Shown in pieces: positions 35,868 to 47,600 of a stretch of DNA of 64,000 nucleotides. The notes under the pieces were generated by a model. That model had not been told where the DNA came from and ran no database searches. It saw only the letters and a program-made list of their open reading frames with translations. Positions within the stretch are counted from its first letter, which is position 1. The number at the start of each line of letters is the position of its first letter. This stretch comes from Panonychus citri (taxonomy: Eukaryota > Arthropoda > Arachnida > Trombidiformes > Tetranychidae), in assembly GCF_014898815.1 (NCBI RefSeq), contig NW_026515545.1, positions 2,356,001 through 2,420,000 on the forward strand. Reading direction: 5' to 3'. The position numbers were made by a program, and so were the translations under genes.

Positions 35868-36623
35868 ATTATCATTTAATCATCACAATAACCGGCGAAA
35901 TATTGTAATTATCTCAAAGATTTTAATTTATCAAATTTATGATCAAATTATCGTCAACAATCAACTTTAATCAACAAGTTCCACCGAAAACTTGAGTCAA
36001 AAATCAAATGAACTTAAAGTTTATTAATTTAAATTGTGCAAAGTGAAACTTTCGTTAATTTTTGCTACCTTACTATAACAATTAATCCAAAGATTTTCTT
36101 AATTACCATTATAAAGATCTGATTATCACTCCATCTACTTTTTAACCACAATCACAATCAACGATCTGAATTTAAATCTATCCCAATCTAAAAATTTCAA
36201 CAAAACTTCATCATAAACTTATTTTCTGTTCAATGATTTAATTTGAGGATATTTTAAATCACTACACAATCAAATTCACATTAACTAATGTGCAATTAAA
36301 TTTAACTATCATAATTTTCTATATAAATTATTACCTTGAAAAAAATAAAGTCCATTAATTTATTGTAAATCCAATTAACATCTCGATGTTTATTAATTGT
36401 TACAATTTTCAAACCAGCAAGAAACAAAAAAAAGTTGATTAATTTTATTGGAGAGAGAAAAAAAAATTAACTTTAATTGTCACCTTAATACATTTACAAC
36501 AAATTCAATATAAACTTTGATCAGAGGAAAACAATTAAAAATCGTAAGTTTAATTGTTACTCATGTTAAATTTGTCTATACAATTAAATTGAAAAATTAG
36601 AAGCACATTAATCGTTACACAAT
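35868..36623. other. Convergent 3' region of TPC and the His-rich gene
   Basis: Very AT-rich. It contains the TPC 3'-UTR with a poly(A) hexamer at 36344. No gene is visible. Confidence 0.55.
36344..36349 (+). terminator. Candidate poly(A) signal AATAAA
   Basis: A hexamer about 480 nt after the TPC stop codon. Confidence 0.4.
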
Positions 36624-38580
36624 TTAATTTGAATTAAAAGTGTAATTAACGTGATTAACTGTCGATAAATATTTGGGTGTTAATTTAGACCTGATTCCAA
36701 ATACATTTTTATTACTGGTTTCATCTTGACGTTTAACCCTCGCGGCCGAAGCGGCAGCCGAAGCAGCTTTGGCCTTGGAATCTGCGACATCGGGTACATC
36801 ATAGTGATGATTTTTACCATTTTTACCTGAACAATCACATTCTGGTTTATTTTTACCGATTGACCGGCCACTGGTCGGCCTGGTGTGGCCTTCATTTGAA
36901 TGGCGATAATCATCAGTTGAGGTTTGATTGTAATCACTTGGATAATGATGATGATGATGATGAGAACCCGATGAAGTTGATGCTGGGTGGTGATGATGAT
37001 GATTGTTACTATTGTCTTGTCCCGTTAATCCCGAAGGTTCAAAGAATCGGCTTCCTTCAACTTCCTCTTTCTCGTAGCCATGAGCATGTGAATATCCATC
37101 CGAGTCTCTTCATCATGGTGATAAGTTTTCACTTTCGGCTTTGATTTATCCTTTGTACCGATCGATTTACCAGAATTTCCTCTTCCCCCACCATTAGAAC
37201 CATTCGAGTCATATGATCGCTGATGATATGGATGATTGTGACTTCCATTATGCTCTCGAGATGATTTTTCGACTCTTCCCTCGTTATGTTCATCTTTACC
37301 CGATTTATTATTTCCATAACCAGAATCGTTGTGATTATTATTATAATCGTGATTTTTATCGTTCTCTGAACTTTTACCGTTAGAATAACTTTTCCATTCT
37401 CTATCTCGTTCTTTCTCGTATTCTCTTCTATCGTATTCATAATGATCTTTATTCGGTCGATTATCGTCTTTGCCCTCATCATGGTTGTTGTATTTTCGAC
37501 GGCGGGTTTGATGATGATCTCTCTGGAAGTGGTGATCTTTTTTGTCGTTCTCATCTCCATTGTCCATTGAACCTCGAATGATTTCGAGTTGAAACCCGAA
37601 TCTCTACCGAAATTTGATCTCTCTCTCCAATTTTTCTTATTCCAATCTGAATCATCATGATCACTACCATGATCATCTTTATCTTTATTATTATCAAAAG
37701 AGCTCATATCAGATTCCCAACGGCTTGATCTTCCCTTTGGGTGAGCGTGATGATGCCAATTGAGAGGATGAGGATTAGAAGGATTTCCGGTATTCGAACG
37801 GGAATTTTTCTCATTTTCTCGATCGGCGGGTTCATTTGAATTATGGTGAGTTCGTTGATGATGATGAACACGATGATAACTATTCTGATGATGAGGTTGT
37901 TCACTTTGTCTTCCACCTTCTTCACCATAATCATCATCACCTCTAAATCCACGGGAATAAGTTGGCTCTTCAATTCGAGTTGATTGTTTATCAGGATAGA
38001 CCATTTTCTTTTGATAATTAATTGTATCATACGTACCTTGGAATGGTGATTTACGACAATTATCACCACGACAATTTGACGAATCATTTGTCGATCCTGA
38101 AGAGGAAGAAGAAGATGATGAGGATGATGGGGAAGATGGTGAATTATGATGAGTGATATTAGTTGAGGTCATAATGATTGGGTAATTACGAGGATCCCTT
38201 GGATCATTATCACGAAAAGATGAAGATAAATATTTACTCTCACCGTAATCAAATTGATCATCAGATGAAGATGATGTTGAGGTTGAGGTTGTTGTCGGTG
38301 TTAATCCAGTTTCTAAATCATGATGATGATTATTATCATTAACTGAAGTAGCTTTTTGTAATGGTATTGTTGATATCCAACTTCTGGTTTCCCATTGTCT
38401 AATTGCTGCTCCATTAGGGCTTAATTTAGTTCCTGTTGCTGTTTCAACTGATGAAAATGGACGATAAGGATCAGCTGATTTTAATTGTGAATTAAATTTA
38501 TCAGGTAAACCTTTAATTGTCTCAATCAATTCACCCAAAATAAACGAGTAAAGGATCAAAGAAACACATGAATGATACAT
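36624..38580 (-). CDS. Secreted His/Ser/Asp-rich orphan protein, read in three successive frames
   Basis: From ATG 38580 the product opens with a signal-peptide-like segment (MYHSCVSLILYSFILGEL) and becomes polar, rich in His, Ser, Asp and Asn. Near 37570-37600 this composition stops in the first frame, which turns into Ile/Thr/Met-rich nonsense, and continues in a second frame (MDNGDENDKKDHHFQRDHH). Near 37095-37125 it moves to a third frame (DSDGYSHAHGYEKEE, then RFFEPSG, an HHHHH run, SGRSIGKNKPECDCSGKN, AAASAARVKRQDE) and ends at TAA 36624. Both shifts need one extra base. The full product would be about 650 residues. I recognise no family. A dibasic KRQ could be a processing site, and the His runs could bind metal; both are inference. 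There is no transmembrane segment after the signal. Confidence 0.6.
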
Positions 38581-40736
38581 GATTAAAGATAATCAAGTTA
38601 ATCAATTGATAATAATTTAAACACACAGACAAATGATTGACTGAAGATCCTTAAATCCGGTTAACTGTACAAATCTGAATTGATTAACTCAAATGTTACT
38701 ACTAAATTGTTACTCTTTAATTGTTGATGTTGGTCTAATCACTAATCAAATCCAAGTGATTGGTTTAATCTTCAAGTGATTGGGTTAAAAATACAATATT
38801 TTTGTAGGCAAGGATTTAATTGATTGTTGAAGGTGGAACCTAAATCATCATCATCATGTTGATTTCTAATCAAACTGAATTAAAGTTAAATGAACAGAAA
38901 AAAAGTACAACAATTTAGAGACAAAAAAAAGTAACAATTGAGATGAAAACTTTTATATTAAGAAAAGGGTTTTCTTTCTGATTGTTAACCATCAACGTTA
39001 ATTTAATTAAAAACAATTGATTGTCTTTTTTTTCTGTAATCATTTCCTAAGAGAACCAGTCACAAATCATCAGTCTTAATCACTCTCATCAAAATTAAAT
39101 CAACAACAATCAATTCAAATTCAATATGAAAGAAGATGAAAAAAACTCATAATCAGTTGACAATTAAAGATCTGTTTTTATCAATCGATTAGTATAGTAA
39201 CCAATCAACCAACAATTAGCCATTATCATTGTAAGACAATTAGTTAATTTTATCATTATCATCAACACAATTAATAATTATTATTAGGAACAAATTTATA
39301 TTTCAGTTAATTAGTCTAATCAGAGTGTTATTGTTTAATTATCATTTGGTAAACAATCAGTTCTTAATTTAGTTTTAATCAACTGGCTCTTTTTTTTGCA
39401 GTAATTAATTTGATTAATTTGACTCTTTGTTTTTATAATTTATTAATTATCCTTTTGTATTTGGTTAATTAGATGTGAGCTTGTTGTTAGTTTGGTTAAT
39501 TGATTAAAAACAACCGGAAATTAGTTGATTATTATCAATTTAGATTAATACAAATTAACTGTTAGTTTGTTATTGTTTATTTTAACAATCAACTTAATTA
39601 CAATTGAAATTGATTTTCTCATTTGAGTTACAATTAAGGAATCAAGTGTTTTTTGTTGCATCTAAATTGTTGATTGGAAAAAACAATTGTTCGGATGTGA
39701 ATCAATTTAATCATTTCCATTTTAAGGAAGACTAAATTAATTTAATTAATCTGAAAATGTTTACGAGTTTAATTGGATTAAACAATTTGCTTTTTCGTGT
39801 CCATCACAATTAAAAATTGAATGTTGTTTTTTGTTTACCTCTTCCCCAATCAACAATTAACTAATTGTTTAAAGTGAGAATCAGGTTAATCAGTTTGTTT
39901 TTGGGATAAATTTTCAATCACAATTGGAAAATAATAATAATCAATTGATTAATAAATTAGATTGACATTGAAAATGGACTAAAAAGTTAATCACAACAAG
40001 AAGAGAGAAAAGTTTCATTTTTTAATTGTTCATTTAATTCTGACCTGATTCACCTAAATTGAGATTATCAAAATTCTCAGACCTTTTTTTGTACCTTTGA
40101 TACTTGAATGAATCGTCGAAACAATCAAATCAAATATAACACATTCGAAAGCGATCAATTACATTTTCCAACTTCGATAAAGTTTTTGATTGTTGTTGTC
40201 AAAATTTCGAGCTCATCATCAACCCGAATAAATCAAATGGTCGCAAACAAACCAAAATTAGTAAATTAAATCAACAACAAGAACACAATCAATCAACCAA
40301 TTCAACTAATTTAACATTAATTTTAAATAGAGAAAAAAAAATAAACACAATCAGCTGATTAGAGCATCAATATAACCATGGTTACTGGTTAGTCTGGTTT
40401 TCTTTGTCTAATTTCAAATTTTTACTTTGTAATTTGTTTCCAACAATTAACAATCTCTGATCAGTTTGATCAATTTAAATTGCGACTCTATTGGACATCT
40501 AATGATTAACAACAAGGTTGGTAAAGTTTTCCCTATTGATTGTTTGTCTTATTGTCGTTGTTTTGATTACAATTATCATTGAGAATCAACTACAATTCAA
40601 TTTGTCTCCATTTTCTCTTACCTTTCTGGCCATTGATTCAGTTTTTTTTTCTACCTTTAATTGTTTTCTCCCTGTTTTTAATTGTTCTTATTCAGTTATT
40701 GGTTGGAACTCTTGTAATTGTCACCAGAATCTTTTG
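38581..40736. other. Divergent intergenic region between the His-rich gene and TBCEL
   Basis: About 2.1 kb, extremely AT-rich and full of TTAATTG/CAATTAA words. The open frame upstream of 40737 has no ATG start and a hydrophobic chance composition. I see no gene. Confidence 0.55.
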
Positions 40737-42503
40737 ATGGATCAATCATCTGATCGGGTTAGTTTAACAAAAGCGATCACCTCAAAGTATCTCGATGATG
40801 ATACTCTTGATGAGGAACCAGGAATATCATTTCCAACCCTTGGCGGTGGAAAACGGAATCTACTTTATGAAAGATCTGAGAAACTTAATCGTGAACTTAG
40901 AGCTTTGGATAAGCGAATTGAAATTGATCTAAAATTTTGCTCAATAGGAACAGTGGACATCGACACTGACCTATTCGATAAGCTTAAAAATGTCCAAGTT
41001 TTAGACGTTTCCTTTAATCATCTATCATCATGGAGTCAAATCGCAACGATAGTTGATTGTTTCCAATCACTTAAACATATTATCGTCACTGGAAATCCCC
41101 TGAAAACATTGGACAATGATAAACATTCAGATTTTATCAGTTCTTTTCGTAAATTGAACACGATCACTCTTGGGAAATTGAACTACAATTGGGAACAAAT
41201 TATCGAGTGCAGTCAACGACTTTGGCCTCACATTGAGCAATTAGATGTTTTCTCCAACTCAATCAATGAAATCGCCACGCTATCAACCACAACTTTGGAA
41301 AATCTGACCAGTCTCACTTTGGATCATAATAAAATCACCCATTGGAGATACATCAACAAACTTGGTCACTTGAAAAAGTAAACCGATTCCATTACAAACT
41401 CTCACTGACCAATTAATGAAATTTACTACTATTCCAACAGGTTAACGACTCTTAAATTGGTAAATTGTGACATAGAATCGGTTGTGATTAACCGAGACGA
41501 GAACCTTTTTCCTAACCTAATCCATCTCGATCTTAAAAGTAATCGTATTCAACTATGGAAGGATATTGCTAATCTCAACAATTTACCATCTTTGGAGGAA
41601 TTAATTATCCGAGATAATCCATTATTCGAGGAGATAAACTTTGATTATGCTTTTAATTTCGTTCTCAGTATAATCGGTAATCTTAAAATTCTCAATCGAG
41701 CTAAGGTCAGTTCCATTTTAATTTCCGTTCCAATGTTCGCACTTGAAACATCAACTAATCTTCGGCATTTTCCTTAAATCTACTCAACAGATTACGAATA
41801 ATCTCAGAAAAGACGGCGAAATACATTATCTCCGATTCTATTACCTTAAATACCTCAGGTCAATCGAAAACGGTGATCGAACATTTCTCGAAGACAATCC
41901 TCGATATTTACATATTCTCGAAGGTAATTATTCTCATGGAAATTGATTGATTTGTATTGATTTAATTGGAAATCTTAATTGTTCAACAGAATACGGAACT
42001 CCGGTTGATTTGGTTCCAGGAAATAAAATGAAGCCTCAAAGTAAACTAATCGGATTAACAATAAGAAATTCATTGGATGATTCAACTATTTCCAAAAAAG
42101 TTCCAAGTAAGAAATTAAAGTAACTCATTAATTGTCAAGATTTACTAATTGTCCAACTCTCTGATCAACAGGAACAACTACAATTTCGGCCTTAAAGAAA
42201 TTGGTGAATAAATTGCTTTCAATTGATGATTCGACTGAGATATTCTTATGGTTGAAGAGTAGAAATGATAACAATCAAGTTAGTACAAAAGCGATTAGAA
42301 CATTTCGAACCTTTTGTTTACATATTCCTCTCCGATAAGTTCGAGCAAGAACATTTTGGAAAATTCGAAAAAATGAAAATATAATTGTTTTCTTTTCCTT
42401 TTCGATCATGTAGGAAATTGAATACCATTTGGATAAAGAGGAGCACAATTTGGACTTTTATTCAGTGAAAGAAAATGATATTATTGTGGTGAAATTCAAT
42501 TAA
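40737..42503 (+). CDS. TBCEL: Tubulin-specific chaperone cofactor E-like protein
   Basis: Six exons: 40737-41377, 41441-41705, 41791-41923, 41990-42106, 42172-42278 and 42414-42503. Phases are 2, 0, 1, 1 and 0, giving 450 residues. The body is a leucine-rich-repeat array at about residues 55-310 (VQVLDVSFNHLSSW, HIEQLDVFSNSI, LTSLTLDHNKITHW, LIHLDLKSNRIQLW). A C-terminal ubiquitin-like domain spans about 365-450 and ends IIVVKFN. No CAP-Gly domain precedes the repeats, which separates TBCEL from the folding cofactor TBCE. Known TBCEL proteins destabilise tubulin dimers and are linked to proteasomal turnover and sperm microtubules. Introns are only 60-140 bp. The start is the ATG in LLMDQSSDRV. 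Confidence 0.9.
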
Positions 42504-43771
42504 AGAACAACAATTAAAGTTTACTTTTGATCTACTTCCAAGTCGATAATCATGATATAATATCCGAATAAGAACAACAACAAAAAGAACGATAACTTGA
42601 TTAAAGGAAGAAAGAATTCAAGGATTGTTGAATTGGTGTTTTTCGCCGCAAATGAAGCGTTTCGATTATAATATGTGTTCATTTGGTTCGATATTTAATC
42701 AGTTCAAGCGTTCACTTGAGAAAAGGAAGCTTAATCAAAGGAGAGAAAACAATTAAACGATAATCAAGTATTCAGTTTATGGAAATAGTTGATTGTTTGG
42801 ATTAACCAAGAATCGGATTCACAACTTTCGTCAATTGAGAAAACAAAAACACTTCGAAATCGCTTAAAAGATTCCGAGTTAATTAATATCGAAAATATCA
42901 ATTATATTATCAATCGAATCCCTGAAATGATTCCTTAATCAATGAATATGATTGATAAATGGTAATTAATTGTTCAGATGAGATTAATATCCTTGGAGTT
43001 TTTTCTTGAACTGGTAAATTGTCAAAAGAATTGATATTTAATTACAATTTATTTTGTTAATTTGAACAGAAAACAATTCATTGGGACTTTTTAATAACAG
43101 AAATTGAATCAATTATATATTAAATAAATTACAATCATTTGAATGACATAAATCAAATAATCAAGTAATCAAATCAATTTTAATCTAAATCAGAGCATCA
43201 GTGTCACATTATCAAGTATTGACTAGTGTTTTCCAATCAGCAAATTGGCGTATTAATCATATTAGTGTGAACATCGATTAATTGTTTATATGGATAATTA
43301 AGATGATAGTTTGTTAGTTGAAATTTAAATGGCGAGTTTTAAATGATTAACTTTGATTGTTTCTCTTTTCCCGCTAAATATCTAATTCTAATTAAATTGG
43401 TAACCTGGTTTTCCTTGTAAATTTTTCATCTGTTAATTGTTATCCTATCAAGTTGATTCTGTTTGAATTTCCATTTCGATCTGGTTGAAATTAGTTCCAA
43501 AGTCTCGATATTGGTCTTGATCTCTTGTGTACCTTTCCAATTACAATCGTCCAATGTGACCTGATCTAAGAACCAGCAGAACTAAAAACCGTTTGTATAT
43601 CTTGAAGAAACGATGAATATGAAGATGAAAATGGAAACATGATAACGGAAGATTTTTATCCCTTGAATTTTACCATAAATGAGAAATGATTTTGAAGCAA
43701 CGAGGAATCCAGGCCATGGAGACGAACGACAAACAATTTGAAATGTTAATTAGTACATTTCGATTAATTTT
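42504..43771. other. Convergent 3' region of TBCEL and ELOVL copy A
   Basis: An AT-rich spacer with no coding signal. An ATTAAA word follows the TBCEL stop closely and may serve as its poly(A) signal. Confidence 0.5.
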
Positions 43772-44656
43772 CTAATCGGATTTATTATGAGCAGCGACTG
43801 ATTGTTTTGGTGAAGATGAAGATGAAGATGAAGATGGTGACATGTAAGCTTTTTTATAGAAAGATGCAAAGAGGAAGAAAAATAAAACAGCGTGAAGACC
43901 CTCGAGATAAGCCAAGACCAAAGGCCAGTGACAATTTGGATTAACGATGGCATTTAGAGCGTGGAAAAAGGTCAACACAAACTGGACCATTTGCAATTGG
44001 GTGATATGCTTTTTCCACCAAAGGTATTTCTTCATCTCTGGACCTGCACAGGCCAAAGCATAATAGGCATACATGATCGCGTGAATAAGGATATTGATGG
44101 TTGGTAGGAAGCCCGAATAGCCTACAGGGTGGAATTTCAGTCCCACAAAACCGACAATGGGCATGACTCCGTGGTGGAAAACGTGTAAAAATGAGGCTTG
44201 ATGGAAACGCTTTCTCAATACAAAGAAAATGGTATCACCAAAGTCCACGATTTTAGTGAGAAAGTAAATGTAACCAAGGTAAACGGTGAGATTATCCTTG
44301 AGGTTAGAGGTATTGGGATCGACTGGACCACAGTTCCAGGTCTCTTTTAACATATCGGTTACCCAAAGACCCACAAAGAAACCAACTCCGTTTACACCGA
44401 TGAGGAAACTGTTGTGTAGTAACATGATTGACCTCAAGTCAAATGGTTGTCGTCCTTTCATCAGAGCTGGACCCAAGATTCTGACAAAGTACCAGTAAAG
44501 GAAACTGATCAACATGACCTTCCATGGACCACCATACATAAGGGGTAAAGATGATACTCGAGGGTCACCCTTTTCCTCCCAAAAATCATGAAAATAGTAA
44601 AATGTTGTATCCATAAATGATTTACTAGCATTAATTGTCGTCGTTGGTCCAACCAT
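43772..44656 (-). CDS. Very-long-chain fatty acid elongase, copy A
   Basis: An intronless gene of 294 residues. ELO-family signatures are present: KIVDFGDTIFFVLRKR at about 135-150 (the KxxDFxDT motif), the catalytic histidine box HVFHH at 158-162, MYAYYALACAGP, and seven or so hydrophobic spans. ELOVL enzymes catalyse the condensing step of fatty acid elongation in the ER, joining malonyl-CoA to an acyl-CoA. The protein looks like the ELOVL4/ELOVL7-type group of arthropods, but substrate length cannot be read from it. The tail is a Ser run followed by PKQSVAAHNKSD. Nucleotides from about 43810 to 44643 are the inverse of copy B at 50548-51380 with a single mismatch (CTC versus CTA), while leaders, tails and UTRs differ. 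Confidence 0.95.
   Translation of the reverse strand: MVGPTTTINASKSFMDTTFYYFHDFWEEKGDPRVSSLPLMYGGPWKVMLISFLYWYFVRILGPALMKGRQPFDLRSIMLLHNSFLIGVNGVGFFVGLWVTDMLKETWNCGPVDPNTSNLKDNLTVYLGYIYFLTKIVDFGDTIFFVLRKRFHQASFLHVFHHGVMPIVGFVGLKFHPVGYSGFLPTINILIHAIMYAYYALACAGPEMKKYLWWKKHITQLQMVQFVLTFFHALNAIVNPNCHWPLVLAYLEGLHAVLFFFLFASFYKKAYMSPSSSSSSSSPKQSVAAHNKSD
43810..44643 (-). repeat. Inverted repeat arm, ELOVL copy A
   Basis: About 830 nt, matching 50548-51380 in reverse orientation. Line-by-line comparison gave one difference, in the Leu codon of KDNLTVYLG. Confidence 0.9.
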
Positions 44657-47600
44657 TTTGTCTTGTATATCGATTTCAGATCAACTTAATCAAAACAACG
44701 TTAAAGAAAAATTAATAAATAAACAAAACAAAAATTGGAACGAAAAACGAACAAGTTAATCAGTTAATTTCACTTGATTTCTCTTGTTAATTATGTTCGT
44801 TGGTAAGTCAACACTGAACAGAATTTAATTTACTCGTTACTTGTCAATGTTCAACAATTAAACTTGAACATTAACATGATTCGGATAAAAGCTTATCTGG
44901 AACTGACGTTCGCACGTTCAGTTAATCCAGTCTCCTGATTATTCAAGTCTGAATCTCTCTCTCTCTCTCTCTCTCACCTTTAGCTCCCATTCGATGGTTT
45001 TATCATCATAATTGTTCCTCCTTCATAATTCCTTTAATTGAAACAATTAATTCAAATTCTCTTACCTAAATCATCATTTGAAACTTTAAGTTGATTGAAT
45101 TTTTTTTACGAATTAAAAAAAAAGTGAACGTCAAATATTCACGTGAGTTTAATTCCATCAACTTGTTATCCTTGTTAAAGTGATTTAATTGATAAATCAA
45201 AGAAATATTTAATTATCTTCCTTAACAATTTCCATCAATCTCCCGAATCTGATTTACTATTATTTTCATTGAAACATTTTCCTTCTTTACAATTTGACAA
45301 CAATCAAAGTCTCTGTTACTTTTGCCAAACCAAATCAACGATTAATTGTCAATCTAATTGTCGTTACAATGTTGTATCATCAAAATGTATATGCAGAAAA
45401 CTTAATTAGTATGGTAATCATATTGATCATAATTAGTTAGTCATGATTAGATTTCTGGTTGAAAAGTAATCAAATTTGCAAATTAAATCAAAATTTCATT
45501 CACTTCAATCAAAACATATCCATTCAAATTGATTGCAATTAAATAATTTAACAGTTATAATGATAAATCGATTGGGTCTTAAATATTACAATTAATGAGA
45601 ATAGAAATTAGCAATTGTAAATTCATACGTCTTAATTGTAATCAATTTGAGTTAATTTGATTCTCGATTTTTTTCATTCATATTTGATTGTAAATCGAAA
45701 GTTTTTTTATTTATTCACTAATTTTGATATTTAATTGTGACTTTTTCTGATATTTGATTGTTTGGATCTAATTTTTGTTGTTTTTTTATTTGTTGATTAA
45801 TTGTTGATAATTAACAATATGAGGTAACAATCAAAACAATTTGCTTTCCCAATTTCTAGGACTCAAGGTTATCCTAATCATGGACTGGGTAATTCCCATT
45901 GAATGTTAATCTTTTGATTACTGAAATTAAATCAACCGGTTTACAATTAATTCACTTTAATTTTGTCACTTTAATTGTCAACGTATATTGAACTTAAAAT
46001 AATTAATAGTTAATCTTAGTTAATCAGTGTGTGTGTGTGGTTTATGAAACAATTAGATTATCCATCAAGTAGATAATTAATTTATTAATCAAGACTCAAT
46101 GAGCTCGTTGAAAAGTTGAAAATTAGTTAATCACAAATACTAATTAGGTCTGATTGATGGTTAACATTTGCAACAATGAAAATTACTAATTAATTAATCA
46201 CAATTCAGTGTAAATCTAAACTAAGAAATTAATAACAACAATTAACCTTGACTAATTGTTGCCTCCTTTTCACTCAATCAACCTTTCAACAATCAAATAT
46301 CAATGGACCAGCAATTAACCATTAGATAACAATTATAATATGAAACTTATTATATTAACCATTTGAAAATAGCAACAGATCAACATTAAATCATTAAATT
46401 ATAACAATCTACTTAATCACAATCAAGAAAAAAGACAATTACAATTTAATTATTTAACTTTAATTCTGTGACTAATGAAAAGGTGAAAGGATAAAACAAC
46501 AAATGATAATAACAATTTAAATTCAGTCATGACCTTCAGTCTGATGGTTGAATAATTAACGATTGATTAAGTTAATTTTTCGTTAATCACAATCAATTTA
46601 ACCTTTAAATTGCTGTTACTTTTAATATTATTATGATTGCACTTTCACTTGTTGCTTGACATGCAATCAAATTGTAATCATATTTTCAAACTAAATTAAA
46701 TAGTAAGACAAAAATTATCCAACAATCAATAAAATCATTTGATCAGCTGATGATTTGAACAGCATAATCAACAATTAACAATCAATATTTTCTGTATGTG
46801 TAATGTATAATAATATTAAAATGTATACAAAAAATAAGTTCAATTTGTTGATTTGATTGTTTGAAACAAAGTTAACAAGTCGTAATCATAATTAAACTAA
46901 GTTACAATTAACGGTTAATAATTTCCTCCAATTTTTTAGCTAATGTAACAATTGCATGAAAATGAAATGAAAAATTTGATTAACCTTCATTAAGTTTAAT
47001 TGGTAATGAAAAACAATCAAGGTTACAATCAAGGATCAGGGATAACCATCACGATCAAAGTTTAAGTAGCAGTAACAATTAAAACTAATTGTAAACAAAT
47101 AATATAATCCTGATAAAATCAATAAGTAATCAACAAGAATTGATAAATAATAAGGAAAAATTGATTTTCTCATCATCGATTCATAATCAATTGGATCATT
47201 GTATCTAATCAATGAACAGAGATGATTAAACGTCACAATTAACTTAAGCTCATTGATTATGATTAACTTGATTACCTGTCTGTTAATCTGGCTACTACTT
47301 AATTGTTGACCGATACTTAATGGTTGATAAGGAAAATAATTAACAATTTCATTGATCAATCTTAACTATCGGTTAACTTTTTTTTTCTCAATAAGCTAAT
47401 CATCATCAACCAACAATCAATTATCAAAATGAAAACAATATAATTAACAACAATTATATTAATAATTGTCCCTTAGGTAAAAGTGAAAATTAATCTGAAC
47501 CTAATCAATTAACCGTTTCAATCTAATTAATCAAATATCAAGATTAACCATTTGACCGTCATTAAGATTATTGTTTTTTTCTCAATGATGATAGTTAACA

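Noticed and set aside
40518..40736. N-terminal extension of TBCEL into an upstream hydrophobic segment
   Set aside because: The extension begins with TTG and contains no ATG before 40737. TBCEL proteins have no such segment.
47036..47359. 107-residue hydrophobic frame on the minus strand between the ELOVL genes
   Set aside because: It starts at TTG, has no in-frame ATG near its start, and its Leu/Ile/Tyr-rich content is what random AT-rich DNA gives. No family motif or splice support.
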